From NCBI GenBank assembly GCA_018385135.1, contig JAHAWY010000012.1, forward strand, positions 1 through 47,276: DNA of 47,276 nt, in the 5' to 3' direction. Positions 22,655-30,756 of this stretch are shown here, piece by piece. The stretch is from Oscillospiraceae bacterium. Its GTDB lineage: Bacteria > Bacillota > Clostridia > Oscillospirales > Oscillospiraceae. The position numbers and the translations under genes were made by a program. How positions within the stretch are numbered: position 1 is the stretch's first letter; each line of letters starts with the position of its first letter. The notes under the pieces are model-generated. The model made no database searches. It was not told the origin of the DNA and was given only the letters and a program-made list of their open reading frames with translations.

Positions 22655-23686
22655 TTACCATTTGTTAAAGACCTTTTCGGCAAAGCCGGTGAGGTCTTTT
22701 ATTTCTAGCTTTGTTCCGTCGTCAAGGATCACCTCGCCGCTGAAGCGACCGAAAACCTGATGCTGGTCGCTTCGGATGAGGAGAGCGTTGGTGTCGGAGG
22801 CTCTGTCCATAATGGGGAGAAAGTCTAAGGAAAAGCGCCCGTCATTGGAGCGGATCTTCCACGGGGACAGAAAATCGTCCTTGCCGTTTTTTTGAGGGAT
22901 GCCAAAGGTAAGACGGTCGATTTTATGCGCCTTTCCCTTGTAAAATATGATGTTTTCGCTGGCTGCGGAGGTATCGCCGAAGCCATAGCCGATGTTGAAG
23001 CCGAAAACCTCACCGTTTACAAGACCCTGTGCCGCGCCCCAGTACCATGTGTTTTTATATGTCCATACGCCTCGTCCCCAGTCAAGCAGACCGAAGCTGT
23101 TATCGGGGGTGAAGATATAGTCTCGTCCGTCAAAGCTAACCTTGCCCTCGGCTCTCATGCCGATTATCTTCTGGTTATAATAGAAAGCGGTTTTCTTTTC
23201 GGCGAAAGGGGTAGCAATGACCATTGAGTCCTCCGGCTCGCCGGTCAGGGTAACTTCCGCGTGCAGCGGTTTTTTATCCTTGAAGTTTTCCATGCTGCAA
23301 AACAGCTTGCGAACGCCGTTTTTTGTTTCAAAGCGAAGCTGCGCCTTACCGATTTTGTGCTCGGAAATGCCCTCGGCTGAGCTGGAGGGTAAATTGAGCT
23401 TACCCATAGGGAAAGCGCCTATGGGACTTGTCGTTTGTTCAAAGCCTTCTTTGAAGTCCAAAAGGCTTGCGCTCAAAAGCGACATATAGCCGTTGTCGTC
23501 AATGGTGAGGGCAAGGGCGTAGTCATCGTTGTAAATAAGGTAGTAGTCCCATTCCTTGATGCGAAGCTTGCTTGCCTTGATGTCCTCCCTGCGGTATTCA
23601 AGAAGCAGACGCCTCGCCCAGCCCGGCTCACGCAAAGCGCCCTTTTCGTCCAAAAGCCTTCCCGCTTGAGTGATTTCGTGCTGCAT
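22655..23686 (-). CDS. DUF2804 domain-containing protein
   Basis: A 343-residue protein with DUF2804 features. It starts HEITQAGRLLDEKGALREPGWAR, then has repeated beta-rich segments, DNSFGLLDWGRGVWTYKNTWYWGAA and GFNIGYGFGDTSAASEN. No signal peptide or membrane segment is present. The fold is thought to be lipocalin/hydroxyneurosporene-synthase-like for this family, but its substrate and function are unknown. AGAGGTGA precedes ATG 23686, and a consensus promoter lies 29 bp upstream. It is monocistronic and convergent with the ComFB-family gene. Confidence 0.85.
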   Translation of the reverse strand: MQHEITQAGRLLDEKGALREPGWARRLLLEYRREDIKASKLRIKEWDYYLIYNDDYALALTIDDNGYMSLLSASLLDFKEGFEQTTSPIGAFPMGKLNLPSSSAEGISEHKIGKAQLRFETKNGVRKLFCSMENFKDKKPLHAEVTLTGEPEDSMVIATPFAEKKTAFYYNQKIIGMRAEGKVSFDGRDYIFTPDNSFGLLDWGRGVWTYKNTWYWGAAQGLVNGEVFGFNIGYGFGDTSAASENIIFYKGKAHKIDRLTFGIPQKNGKDDFLSPWKIRSNDGRFSLDFLPIMDRASDTNALLIRSDQHQVFGRFSGEVILDDGTKLEIKDLTGFAEKVFNKW

Positions 23687-23714
23687 AGACTCACCTCTAC
23701 ACTATATTTACTGT

Positions 23715-23743
23715 ATAATACAACCTCTGCGCGCCTGTGTCAA
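23715..23743 (-). promoter_or_regulatory. Promoter of the DUF2804 gene
   Basis: On the minus strand a perfect TTGACA (23738-23743) is spaced 17 bp from TATTAT (23715-23720), about 29 bp before the start codon. Confidence 0.75.
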
Positions 23744-23797
23744 AGCATTATCCAAATTGTTAACGTTATCTTAGCGAAACTATGCACTTTGCCCATG

Positions 23798-23826
23798 TTG
23801 CCTGATTTGCGGCGGCGTGTTATAAT
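23798..23826 (+). promoter_or_regulatory. Promoter of the ABC-F gene
   Basis: TTGCCT (23798-23803), a 17-bp spacer and TATAAT (23821-23826) lie 27 bp before ATG 23853. Confidence 0.55.
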
Positions 23827-23852
23827 CGTGCGAACACTCAAAGGAGAAGAAT

Positions 23853-25640
23853 ATGCTGATAAGCGCGGAAAATATATCAAAAAACTACGGAATAAAGCAG
23901 CTTCTCAGCGGCTGCACAATTCATATTGCCGAGGGCGCGAAGCTTGGCGTTATCGGACTCAACGGCACGGGCAAGTCAACGCTTTTGCGGCTGCTTGCCG
24001 GACGCGAGGAGCCGGATGAGGGCAAGGTGACACGCTTTCCGAATGTACAGGTGTCCTATCTTGAGCAAAGCCCTGCAATGCAAGACGAGCTTTCAGTGCT
24101 TGAACAGGTGTTTGAAAGCTTTCCGCCCGAATACCGCGAGCTGAACGAATACGAAGCGCGGGCAATTTTAAATAAGCTCGGCATAACAGACCATGAGCAG
24201 AAGATTGGCACGCTCTCCGGAGGTCAGAGAAAGCGTGTGGCGCTATCGGCGGCGCTTATAGCGCCTGCGGATGTGCTGATCCTTGACGAGCCGACGAACC
24301 ATCTCGACAGCGAAATGGTTTTATGGCTTGAGCAGCGGCTCGCCGCCTTTTCGGGGGCGGTAATTATGGTTACGCATGACAGATACTTTCTTGAGCGCGT
24401 TGCAAACCGCATAGTAGAGCTGCAAAAAGCAAAGCTCTATTTCTACGAAGCAAACTACTCGCGGTATTTGGAGCTGAAGCTTCAGCGCGAGGAGATGGAG
24501 CAGGCGAGTGAGCGAAAGCGTCAGGCTGTGCTGCGCCGTGAATATCAATGGATATCGCGCGGGTGCCGCGCCCGCAGCACAAAGAGCGTCGAGCGTATCG
24601 CGCGCTATGAGGCGCTAAAGCAGCAGGAGGCTCCGCAGACGGAGGAGGAAGTATCCGTCGCGGCGGGGGCTTCGCGCATGGGTAAAAAAATAATCTGCTT
24701 AGAGCGCGTTTCAAAATGCTATAACGGGAAAACGGTACTTGCGCCCTTTTCCTATAATCTTCTTCGTGACGACCGCATCGGCATCGTTGGGCAAAACGGA
24801 GCGGGAAAGACAACGCTTTTAAAAATCATCGCGGGTCTTATCAAGCCGGATACGGGCAGCGTGGAAATCGGGTCTACTATTAAAATCGGCTATTTCTCTC
24901 AGGAGTTTTACGGGCTTGACGAAAACCAAAGGGTCATCGACCATATCACCGAAATAGCCCCCGAGCTTGAAACGAGCGAGGGTAAGCTCTCCGCCTCAAA
25001 GCTTCTCGAGCGCTTTTTGTTTACAGGTGATATGCAGTATTCCCTTATCGGCTCGCTTTCGGGCGGCGAGAAGCGGCGGCTTATGCTGCTTTCGGTTTTG
25101 ATGTCCGCGCCTAACGTATTGCTGCTCGATGAGCCGACAAACGACCTTGACATACAAACCCTCTCAATTTTGGAGGACTATCTGGAAGGCTTCCCGGGCG
25201 CGGTACTCGCAGTTTCGCATGACAGGTATTTTCTTGACCGCGTCGCGCAGAGCATATTTGAGCTTCGCGGCGACGGCGAACTCCGCCGATATATCGGCGG
25301 GTACTCGGACTATCTTGAGAACCGTTCGGAGCAAAGCTCCCTTGGAAACCGTGAAAAGACGCAGGAGAAAACTCAAAAGATAAAAAAGCAGGAGAAGCTC
25401 AAGTTCTCCTTCAATGAGCAGCGCGAGTTTGAAACGATTGACGACGATATTGCGGTGCTTGAGGCAAGACTTGCCGAGCTTAAGGTACAGGAGCAGGAAA
25501 ACGGATGCGACTATGTGCGCCTTTCCGAGCTTATGGAGCAAAGACAGGAGCTTGAAGCGCAGCTTGAGCAGAAAACCGAGCGCTGGGTGTATCTAAACGA
25601 GCTTGCCGAAAAAATTCAAGCACAAAAAAACACGCAGTAG
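23853..25640 (+). CDS. ABC-F family ATPase (Uup-like)
   Basis: A 595-residue soluble protein with two ABC domains and no membrane segments. Domain 1 has Walker A GLNGTGKST (35-43), signature LSGGQRKRV and Walker B ILDEPTNHLD. Domain 2 has GQNGAGKTT, LSGGEKRRL and LLDEPTNDLD. The inter-domain linker (about 185-275) is charged and helical. The C-terminal ~80 residues form a lysine/glutamate-rich coiled coil, as in Uup. ABC-F proteins bind ribosomes and relieve stalling or give antibiotic protection; a housekeeping Uup/YdiF-like role is likeliest. AAAGGAG precedes ATG 23853. Confidence 0.93.
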   Translation: MLISAENISKNYGIKQLLSGCTIHIAEGAKLGVIGLNGTGKSTLLRLLAGREEPDEGKVTRFPNVQVSYLEQSPAMQDELSVLEQVFESFPPEYRELNEYEARAILNKLGITDHEQKIGTLSGGQRKRVALSAALIAPADVLILDEPTNHLDSEMVLWLEQRLAAFSGAVIMVTHDRYFLERVANRIVELQKAKLYFYEANYSRYLELKLQREEMEQASERKRQAVLRREYQWISRGCRARSTKSVERIARYEALKQQEAPQTEEEVSVAAGASRMGKKIICLERVSKCYNGKTVLAPFSYNLLRDDRIGIVGQNGAGKTTLLKIIAGLIKPDTGSVEIGSTIKIGYFSQEFYGLDENQRVIDHITEIAPELETSEGKLSASKLLERFLFTGDMQYSLIGSLSGGEKRRLMLLSVLMSAPNVLLLDEPTNDLDIQTLSILEDYLEGFPGAVLAVSHDRYFLDRVAQSIFELRGDGELRRYIGGYSDYLENRSEQSSLGNREKTQEKTQKIKKQEKLKFSFNEQREFETIDDDIAVLEARLAELKVQEQENGCDYVRLSELMEQRQELEAQLEQKTERWVYLNELAEKIQAQKNTQ

Positions 25641-25664
25641 GGCTGAAAACAGCCGCCGATTTGT

Positions 25665-25693
25665 TTGCCGCGGTTTGTAATATGTGGTAAAAT
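25665..25693 (+). promoter_or_regulatory. Promoter of the dehydratase-like gene
   Basis: TTGCCG (25665-25670), a 17-bp spacer and TAAAAT (25688-25693) lie about 80 bp before the start. The leader contains short inverted repeats of unclear meaning. Confidence 0.45.
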
Positions 25694-25775
25694 AAAAGCA
25701 GCCGATTCTGCTGTGCTTTTTGCTTTACCGCACAGCGGAAAAGCCAATTGAAATATCATTTGCAAGGAGAAAGCT

Positions 25776-27038
25776 ATGAACGACCTTATGCAAGCCGAGC
25801 GCGCCGTGCTTGACGGTGCTGCTTCGCTGCCGGAATATATCTGCGCTGCGAGTGAAAGTGCCGTCGGCGCTTTTGCGGCGCTTGAGACTGAATATTGGAA
25901 ATCGGTGCGCGACGCGCATAAAAACGGAAAAAAGCTTGTAGCCTATTCCGGTCCGGTGCCGAATGAGCTGCTTTTTGCGGCAGACTGCGTGCCGCTTAAC
26001 CTTGATATGCTGCCGGCTGTTATTGCAACGGGAAAAACGCTGACGGCTGAGCTTTTACGCGATGTTGAAACGCACGTTTCGCAAAATCTGTGCGGCTGCA
26101 ACAAGCTTATTCTGGGCGCACTGCGCCACGGGAGCATAGAAATCGACGCGCTGGTGCGCGCTCCTATCAGCTGCCAGTCCGTCTCCTCGGCGCTGAACCT
26201 GCTTCAAGGCGAGCTAACAGTGCCTGTATATACCTTCCATACGCCCACCAAGCGCAGCGAGCGCAATATTGAATACATGGTCAATGAGGTGCGCGAGCTT
26301 GCGGACTTTTTGGGAGAGCTAACCGGAGCAAAGCCGCAGCTTGAAACGCTCAGACGGCTGATGAACAGCAATAACCGCGCAAAGCTGCTGCTGGATGACT
26401 GCGCCAAGCTCCGTGCAGGCGAGCCTTGCCCCATGTCCTCTCATATGACGGAGCTTGGCAGGCTGTATGCCGCGCTCGGCGCGACAGGCGCGCTTGAGAC
26501 GCCTCTTGAAGCAGAGATAGAATACTGCCGCTGCCGCGCCGAAAAGGGGGATAGCCCCTGCAAAAACGGTGAAAAACACAGAGCCTATGTTCTTCAAAGC
26601 CCGCTGTGGTGCTTGGGCGAGCTGACACGCTGGCTTGAGGAGAAATACGATATAGTCACCGTTTGTGACGGTCTCGGCTATGAATACGGCGGACTTTATG
26701 AAAGTGCGGAAAGCATGGAGGAATGCTTTGCAGAGCTTTCAAAGAGTCTTTTCACGACTCCCGCGCTGCATGGCGGCGCACAAAACGGCATGAGTGTTTT
26801 GGAAAGGGCGGTCATTACAGTGGAGAGATACAAGCCCGATGTGCTTTTCTTCCTAGGTGACCGCTGGTGCCGTCAGTCGTGGGGGCTTTCCAAAATGCTT
26901 TCGGATACGCTTCAGGAGCGCTGCGGCCGCGCGCCGTTTTTTACGGATGTGGACGGCATCGACCCCGCCTATAAGGATCTTGACCAGATAAAAGCGCAGC
27001 TTTCCGAATACATTGAGGCGGTCGTTCTCGGAAAATAA
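25776..27038 (+). CDS. 2-hydroxyacyl-CoA dehydratase subunit-like protein (HgdB/BcrC-type)
   Basis: A 420-residue protein of the HgdB/BcrB/BcrC group. Recognisable are KLVAYSGPVPNELLFAADCVPLNLDML near the N-terminus, CGCNKLILGAL, APISCQSVSSALN, and C-terminal VITVERYKPDVLFFLGDRWCRQSWG. Cysteines at the CQS and WCRQS positions could ligate a [4Fe-4S] cluster. The family performs radical dehydration or reductive dearomatisation together with a second subunit and an ATP-dependent activator (HgdC type). Neither is adjacent here, so the protein is an orphan; it may serve another [4Fe-4S] double-cubane-like function. GCAAGGAG precedes ATG 25776. It has its own promoter and a shared terminator. Confidence 0.82.
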   Translation: MNDLMQAERAVLDGAASLPEYICAASESAVGAFAALETEYWKSVRDAHKNGKKLVAYSGPVPNELLFAADCVPLNLDMLPAVIATGKTLTAELLRDVETHVSQNLCGCNKLILGALRHGSIEIDALVRAPISCQSVSSALNLLQGELTVPVYTFHTPTKRSERNIEYMVNEVRELADFLGELTGAKPQLETLRRLMNSNNRAKLLLDDCAKLRAGEPCPMSSHMTELGRLYAALGATGALETPLEAEIEYCRCRAEKGDSPCKNGEKHRAYVLQSPLWCLGELTRWLEEKYDIVTVCDGLGYEYGGLYESAESMEECFAELSKSLFTTPALHGGAQNGMSVLERAVITVERYKPDVLFFLGDRWCRQSWGLSKMLSDTLQERCGRAPFFTDVDGIDPAYKDLDQIKAQLSEYIEAVVLGK

Positions 27039-27157
27039 TCAAGCGGAAATAGAACATTGTATCTGACGCCGCCCCTGTGCGACTAGATGTCAAAAACGCA
27101 GATGACCTCTGCCGGAGAGTAAAAGACGGGTATTAAGCAACGGCTCTGTGCAATATG
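27039..27157. other. Non-coding stretch between dehydratase-like gene and terminator
   Basis: About 120 bp with no credible reading frame. Small GC-rich hairpins such as CTCTGCCGGAGAG are visible, but no riboswitch class I can recognise. It is probably the 3' untranslated region of the dehydratase-like gene. Confidence 0.3.
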
Positions 27158-27196
27158 AAAAAGCAAGCCCACCGCTTTGCGGTGGGCTTGCTTTTT
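27157..27196. terminator. Strong bidirectional terminator
   Basis: An 18-bp stem (arms 27158-27175 and 27179-27196) with a 3-nt loop, bounded by A- and T-runs. It serves the dehydratase-like gene and the converging diguanylate cyclase gene. Confidence 0.88.
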
Positions 27197-27251
27197 CAAT
27201 TACGAAGCCTAAAACGCGGCAAATGCCGATGAAAGCCGGGGACTGTAAAGC

Positions 27252-29021
27252 TTATGCGGTTTGGAATTCCGCTCTCCGCTTTCCGGAGGCTTTGGCGCGA
27301 TAAAGCGCCTTGTCCGCCAATGTGTAAACTGTGTCAAAATTATCGCCCGCCTGTGCTATCACGCAGCCGACGGAGCAGCTAAGCGGCGGCAGATATTCAT
27401 CATTCGGGCAACCGCTCCCCTCCGCCAGACGCTCCATAAGCTCGTCGAGACGGCGCGTGACAACAGCGCGGTCGGAGTTGAGAGACATATAGACAACGAA
27501 TTCGTCGCCGCCAATACGACCGATGATATCACCATAGCGGAAGGTGGTACGCAGCATTTCCGAAAAGAAGGTCAGAGCGCGGTCGCCGCAGTCGTGACCG
27601 TTTTGGTCGTTGATCATTTTGAAGTTGTCAAGATCGAGGATGCAGAAAGTGCCGCCTTGCCTGTCGCCCAGAGAGGAGAGACGCTCATTAATCATGCGCT
27701 CTGTTTCCGCGCGGTTATAAAGACCTGTGAGCGGGTCGCTTACTGCCTTTCTAAGCAGGTCTATGCGCTCTTTCTCGCGCTCGTCAATGTCCTCAATTGA
27801 GCCGATAACAATGGAAGCAGCACCGCCGGAGCCTGCCAGCTCGCGGGCGGTAATGTGATACCAGTGAAATTCATTGGAGTTGCGAAGCCCTGATAGGCGA
27901 ACGGTGATCTCAAGTGAGCCGTCGCTTTCAAAGTCGAATATTGCCTTTGTAAGCTCCTCGCGGTCGTCCTGCTCAAGGCAGTCAATGAATTGCGAAAGGG
28001 AGATAGACTTTTCTCTGCCCGGGAGGGAAATGTGCTCGCAGTCGCTGATGAAGCTGAGCTTGTCCTTGTCCCGGCGGTATTCAAAAACAGCGCGCGCAGA
28101 CTGGCTGACGGCTATGTTGAAGCGTTTGCGCTCAAGGAGAAGCTTTCTCTGCCTCGAGGCGAGAAACAGAATGCTGCCGATGATCAAAGCCGCCATGGAT
28201 AGGAAAGTTATAAGCACAAAGGCGGTGTTAGACCTGAAAGTAAGCTGCGCTCTTTCGTATATGTATGACATGGGAACTCCGCAGGCGATATACCAATCGT
28301 TTATCTCAGCGCTTTGAATATAAACAAGGCTGTCTGCGCCGGCAGCGTTGGTGCAGGCGGAAAAGCCGCCGGAAAGGGAGGACAGCTCCGAAAGCTGCCA
28401 TGGATTGCTGCCGACATCTCGAATGACGGAGCTGCCGCTTTCATCGAGAAGGTAGGCGCTGCACTCGCCGGAAAGGAGCGAGGCGCTGATAAGCTCATCT
28501 AACGTCGAGGCGGGATAGAGCAGGGCAACAGCGCAATATGCGTCGTGTGCATCGCGGAAAGGAAAGGCGATAGCAAAGCGCTGCACGCCATCGCCGCATG
28601 GAGCGGAGGCGGATATGACCGGCTCGCCCGAAACGAGTGCTTTCACGGCGCAGGAGACAAAGATGCCGCCGTATTCAAGCGAACCGTATTTTAAAACGCC
28701 GTTTTCGTCAAAAAGTAGAGCGGTATCCGCCGAGCCGTACTTTGAGTTGAGGTCAAAGCAGCGGTAGAGCTGCTCACTTTCCGCACCGACAAGGGCTATC
28801 TGCGCAGCGCTTGAGCGCGCCTCGCCGATAAGACGCTGAAATACATTTTCGATACACTCTGCATCAGCCGCGGCGACGGAGACCAAGCTCGCCTGTGTGC
28901 GCTCGGTCTCGTCCGATATGCAGTTTTTCAGTGAGTGGTCTGCGGAGACTGTAAAGCAGACTGCAAAAGTAAACAGTGAAAAAGCGCTCAACAATGCCAA
29001 GCGCAGCTTGTGTGTTTTCAA
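27252..29021 (-). CDS. Membrane diguanylate cyclase with dCache-like sensor and PAS-like domain
   Basis: A 589-residue protein with membrane segment 1 (LALLSAFSLFTFAVCFTVSA), an extracellular region of ~240 residues resembling a dCache sensor, membrane segment 2 (VLITFLSMAALIIGSILFLA), a cytosolic PAS-like region, and a C-terminal GGDEF domain. The active site is RIGGDEF; the I-site RxxD (RYGD) lies exactly five residues upstream, so product inhibition is likely retained. DPLTGLYNR opens the domain. It makes c-di-GMP from two GTP. The start is taken as TTG 29021 (LKTHKLRL) because AAAGGA lies 8 nt upstream; a longer in-frame start at 29168 would add ~49 residues from AT-rich DNA with no ribosome site. 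No EAL domain is present. Confidence 0.9.
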   Translation of the reverse strand: MKTHKLRLALLSAFSLFTFAVCFTVSADHSLKNCISDETERTQASLVSVAAADAECIENVFQRLIGEARSSAAQIALVGAESEQLYRCFDLNSKYGSADTALLFDENGVLKYGSLEYGGIFVSCAVKALVSGEPVISASAPCGDGVQRFAIAFPFRDAHDAYCAVALLYPASTLDELISASLLSGECSAYLLDESGSSVIRDVGSNPWQLSELSSLSGGFSACTNAAGADSLVYIQSAEINDWYIACGVPMSYIYERAQLTFRSNTAFVLITFLSMAALIIGSILFLASRQRKLLLERKRFNIAVSQSARAVFEYRRDKDKLSFISDCEHISLPGREKSISLSQFIDCLEQDDREELTKAIFDFESDGSLEITVRLSGLRNSNEFHWYHITARELAGSGGAASIVIGSIEDIDEREKERIDLLRKAVSDPLTGLYNRAETERMINERLSSLGDRQGGTFCILDLDNFKMINDQNGHDCGDRALTFFSEMLRTTFRYGDIIGRIGGDEFVVYMSLNSDRAVVTRRLDELMERLAEGSGCPNDEYLPPLSCSVGCVIAQAGDNFDTVYTLADKALYRAKASGKRRAEFQTA

Positions 29022-29074
29022 AGGACCGCATCCTTTCAAGATAAAACACATAATATGTATATATATACAAAAGT

Positions 29075-29103
29075 ATATTATCACTATAGAATGATAAAAA
29101 CAA
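29075..29103 (-). promoter_or_regulatory. Possible promoter of the diguanylate cyclase gene
   Basis: On the minus strand TTGTTT (29098-29103) and TAATAT (29075-29080) are 17 bp apart. The surrounding DNA is very AT-rich, so chance matches are likely. Confidence 0.3.
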
Positions 29104-29158
29104 GCAGGAATAACACAAGATATGCGAAACTTAGCGGTTTTAGCTATATTTACAAATT

Positions 29159-29188
29159 TTGTCTGCAAATATGTGAAATTGATACAAT
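29159..29188 (+). promoter_or_regulatory. Possible promoter of hemZ operon
   Basis: TTGTCT (29159-29164), an 18-bp spacer and TACAAT (29183-29188) lie about 90 bp before the hemZ start. Confidence 0.4.
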
Positions 29189-29280
29189 TGTGGACATATG
29201 TACTTGACTCGCGGTCGGTCCGTCGAGGATTTGATTATTATGCTTGACGGCGAGGAGAAGAAATTGTATCCTTTATCTAT

Positions 29281-30756
29281 ATGAAAATGTATTTGATAAA
29301 CAACGACTACAAATATGCCGCCGAGCAGATGCTTTTGACCATGTTCCCCGATGAGCGCCCGGAATATCCCGAGGGCGAGATGCAGGGTGACAGGGCGGAG
29401 CTTGAGCTTTTCGAGGGGAAAGCTCGCTACACCGCCGTTTGCAGGCTGGTGCGCGGCGGCGAAACATACATCGGGCGCTCGACGGCTGACAAGAAGAAGC
29501 TCTGTGACGAGCTTTCGCGCTCGCGGCTGCTGCAAAGGATAATCAAGCTCTCGTTTTACCGCGCAGCGCTTGCTTCCGGCGCTCCGCGTCCCGTTTGGGG
29601 CGCGCTTACCGGCATTCGCCCCGGAGTTTTGCTTTCGCGTTTGCTGGAGAGCGGTATGAGCGAAAACGCCGCGCTTTCAAAATTCTGCCGGGACAATTAT
29701 GTTTCCGAAGAACGCGCGAGACTCTGCCTGCATACGGCGCGCGCAAGTTTAGAATGCAGAAAAAGCCTCGAACCGCGGGATATTTGCCTTTATGTAGGCA
29801 TACCCTTTTGCCCGACGCGCTGCGCTTATTGCAGCTTTGTCAGCCAGTCTGTGCAGCGCAGCATGAAGCTTATACCCGATTATCTTCAGGCGCTTTATAA
29901 GGAAATCGACGCAACGGCGGCGGTCGTGCGCGAGCTGGGGCTTCGCCCCATCGCCTTGTACATGGGCGGCGGAACGCCGACTACGCTCTCGGCAGCGCAG
30001 CTTGACGAGCTTTGCTCAAGACTTGAGGAGGCATTTGACCTATCCGCCGTTCGGGAAAACACCGTTGAGGCGGGCAGACCCGATACAATAGAGCTTGACA
30101 AGCTTGAGGTGCTGAAGCGCCACGGCGTTTCCCGCGTTAGCGTGAACCCGCAGACAATGGAGGACTCCGTGCTCGAGGCAATCGGCAGAAAGCACACGGC
30201 GCGGGATGTGATCGAGGCGCTGGAAAAGGTTCGCGCCGTGGGAGGCTTCGAGGTAAATATGGACCTTATCGCGGGACTTCCCGTCGATACGCCGGAGACA
30301 TTCAAAAATACTCTCGATACCGTTTTGACTCTTGCGCCGGATAATATAACCGTACACACTCTTGCTTTGAAAAAGGGCAGCGCCATCATGCTCGGCGATA
30401 CGCCAAGACCAACGGCGCAGCAGGTAGGTCAGATGCTCGATTATGCCTGCGGCGCGCTTTACGGCGCGGGCTACGAGCCGTATTACCTCTACCGGCAGAA
30501 ATATATGTCGGGCGGTTTTGAAAATGTCGGCTGGCAGCGCGGCGGCAGCGAGAATCTATATAATATCTGCATTATGGAGGAGCTTTGCAGTATAATATCA
30601 ATGGGAGGCGGAGCTTCCACCAAGCTTTGCTGCGGTCAAGGGCGCATTGAACGCATATTTGACCCTAAGTATCCGGCAGAGTATATTGAAGGTATTGATA
30701 AAATAATCTCAGAAAAATCCAGAATAAAGGAGAATTTGTTATGGCTTACGAATTGA
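29281..30756 (+). CDS. hemZ: Radical-SAM coproporphyrinogen dehydrogenase HemZ
   Basis: A 491-residue radical-SAM protein. The N-terminal ~150 residues are the HemZ-specific domain (GALTGIRPGVLLSRLLE). The cluster motif CPTRCAYC follows YVGIPF near residue 175, then MGGGTPTTL and VNPQTMEDSVLEAIGRKHT, all HemN/HemZ-like. It is annotated as oxygen-independent coproporphyrinogen oxidase; in non-haem clostridia its exact role is unclear. ATG 29281 has no close Shine-Dalgarno site: GAGGAG lies about 22 nt upstream, at good distance from an in-frame ATT at 29263, while another ATG lies at 29287. The gene overlaps the kinase gene by 16 nt, so they form an operon. Confidence 0.92.
   Translation: MKMYLINNDYKYAAEQMLLTMFPDERPEYPEGEMQGDRAELELFEGKARYTAVCRLVRGGETYIGRSTADKKKLCDELSRSRLLQRIIKLSFYRAALASGAPRPVWGALTGIRPGVLLSRLLESGMSENAALSKFCRDNYVSEERARLCLHTARASLECRKSLEPRDICLYVGIPFCPTRCAYCSFVSQSVQRSMKLIPDYLQALYKEIDATAAVVRELGLRPIALYMGGGTPTTLSAAQLDELCSRLEEAFDLSAVRENTVEAGRPDTIELDKLEVLKRHGVSRVSVNPQTMEDSVLEAIGRKHTARDVIEALEKVRAVGGFEVNMDLIAGLPVDTPETFKNTLDTVLTLAPDNITVHTLALKKGSAIMLGDTPRPTAQQVGQMLDYACGALYGAGYEPYYLYRQKYMSGGFENVGWQRGGSENLYNICIMEELCSIISMGGGASTKLCCGQGRIERIFDPKYPAEYIEGIDKIISEKSRIKENLLWLTN

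Noticed and set aside
27039..27157. Riboswitch or small RNA (glycine- or c-di-GMP-like)
   Set aside because: Only small local hairpins are present, no class-specific core could be matched, and no gene lies downstream on the plus strand before the terminator.
29022..29280. Horizontally acquired AT-rich segment or c-di-GMP riboswitch
   Set aside because: It is a 260-bp divergent promoter region; AT-richness is ordinary there, no mobile-element ends are seen, and no GNRA/receptor pattern of c-di-GMP riboswitches was found.
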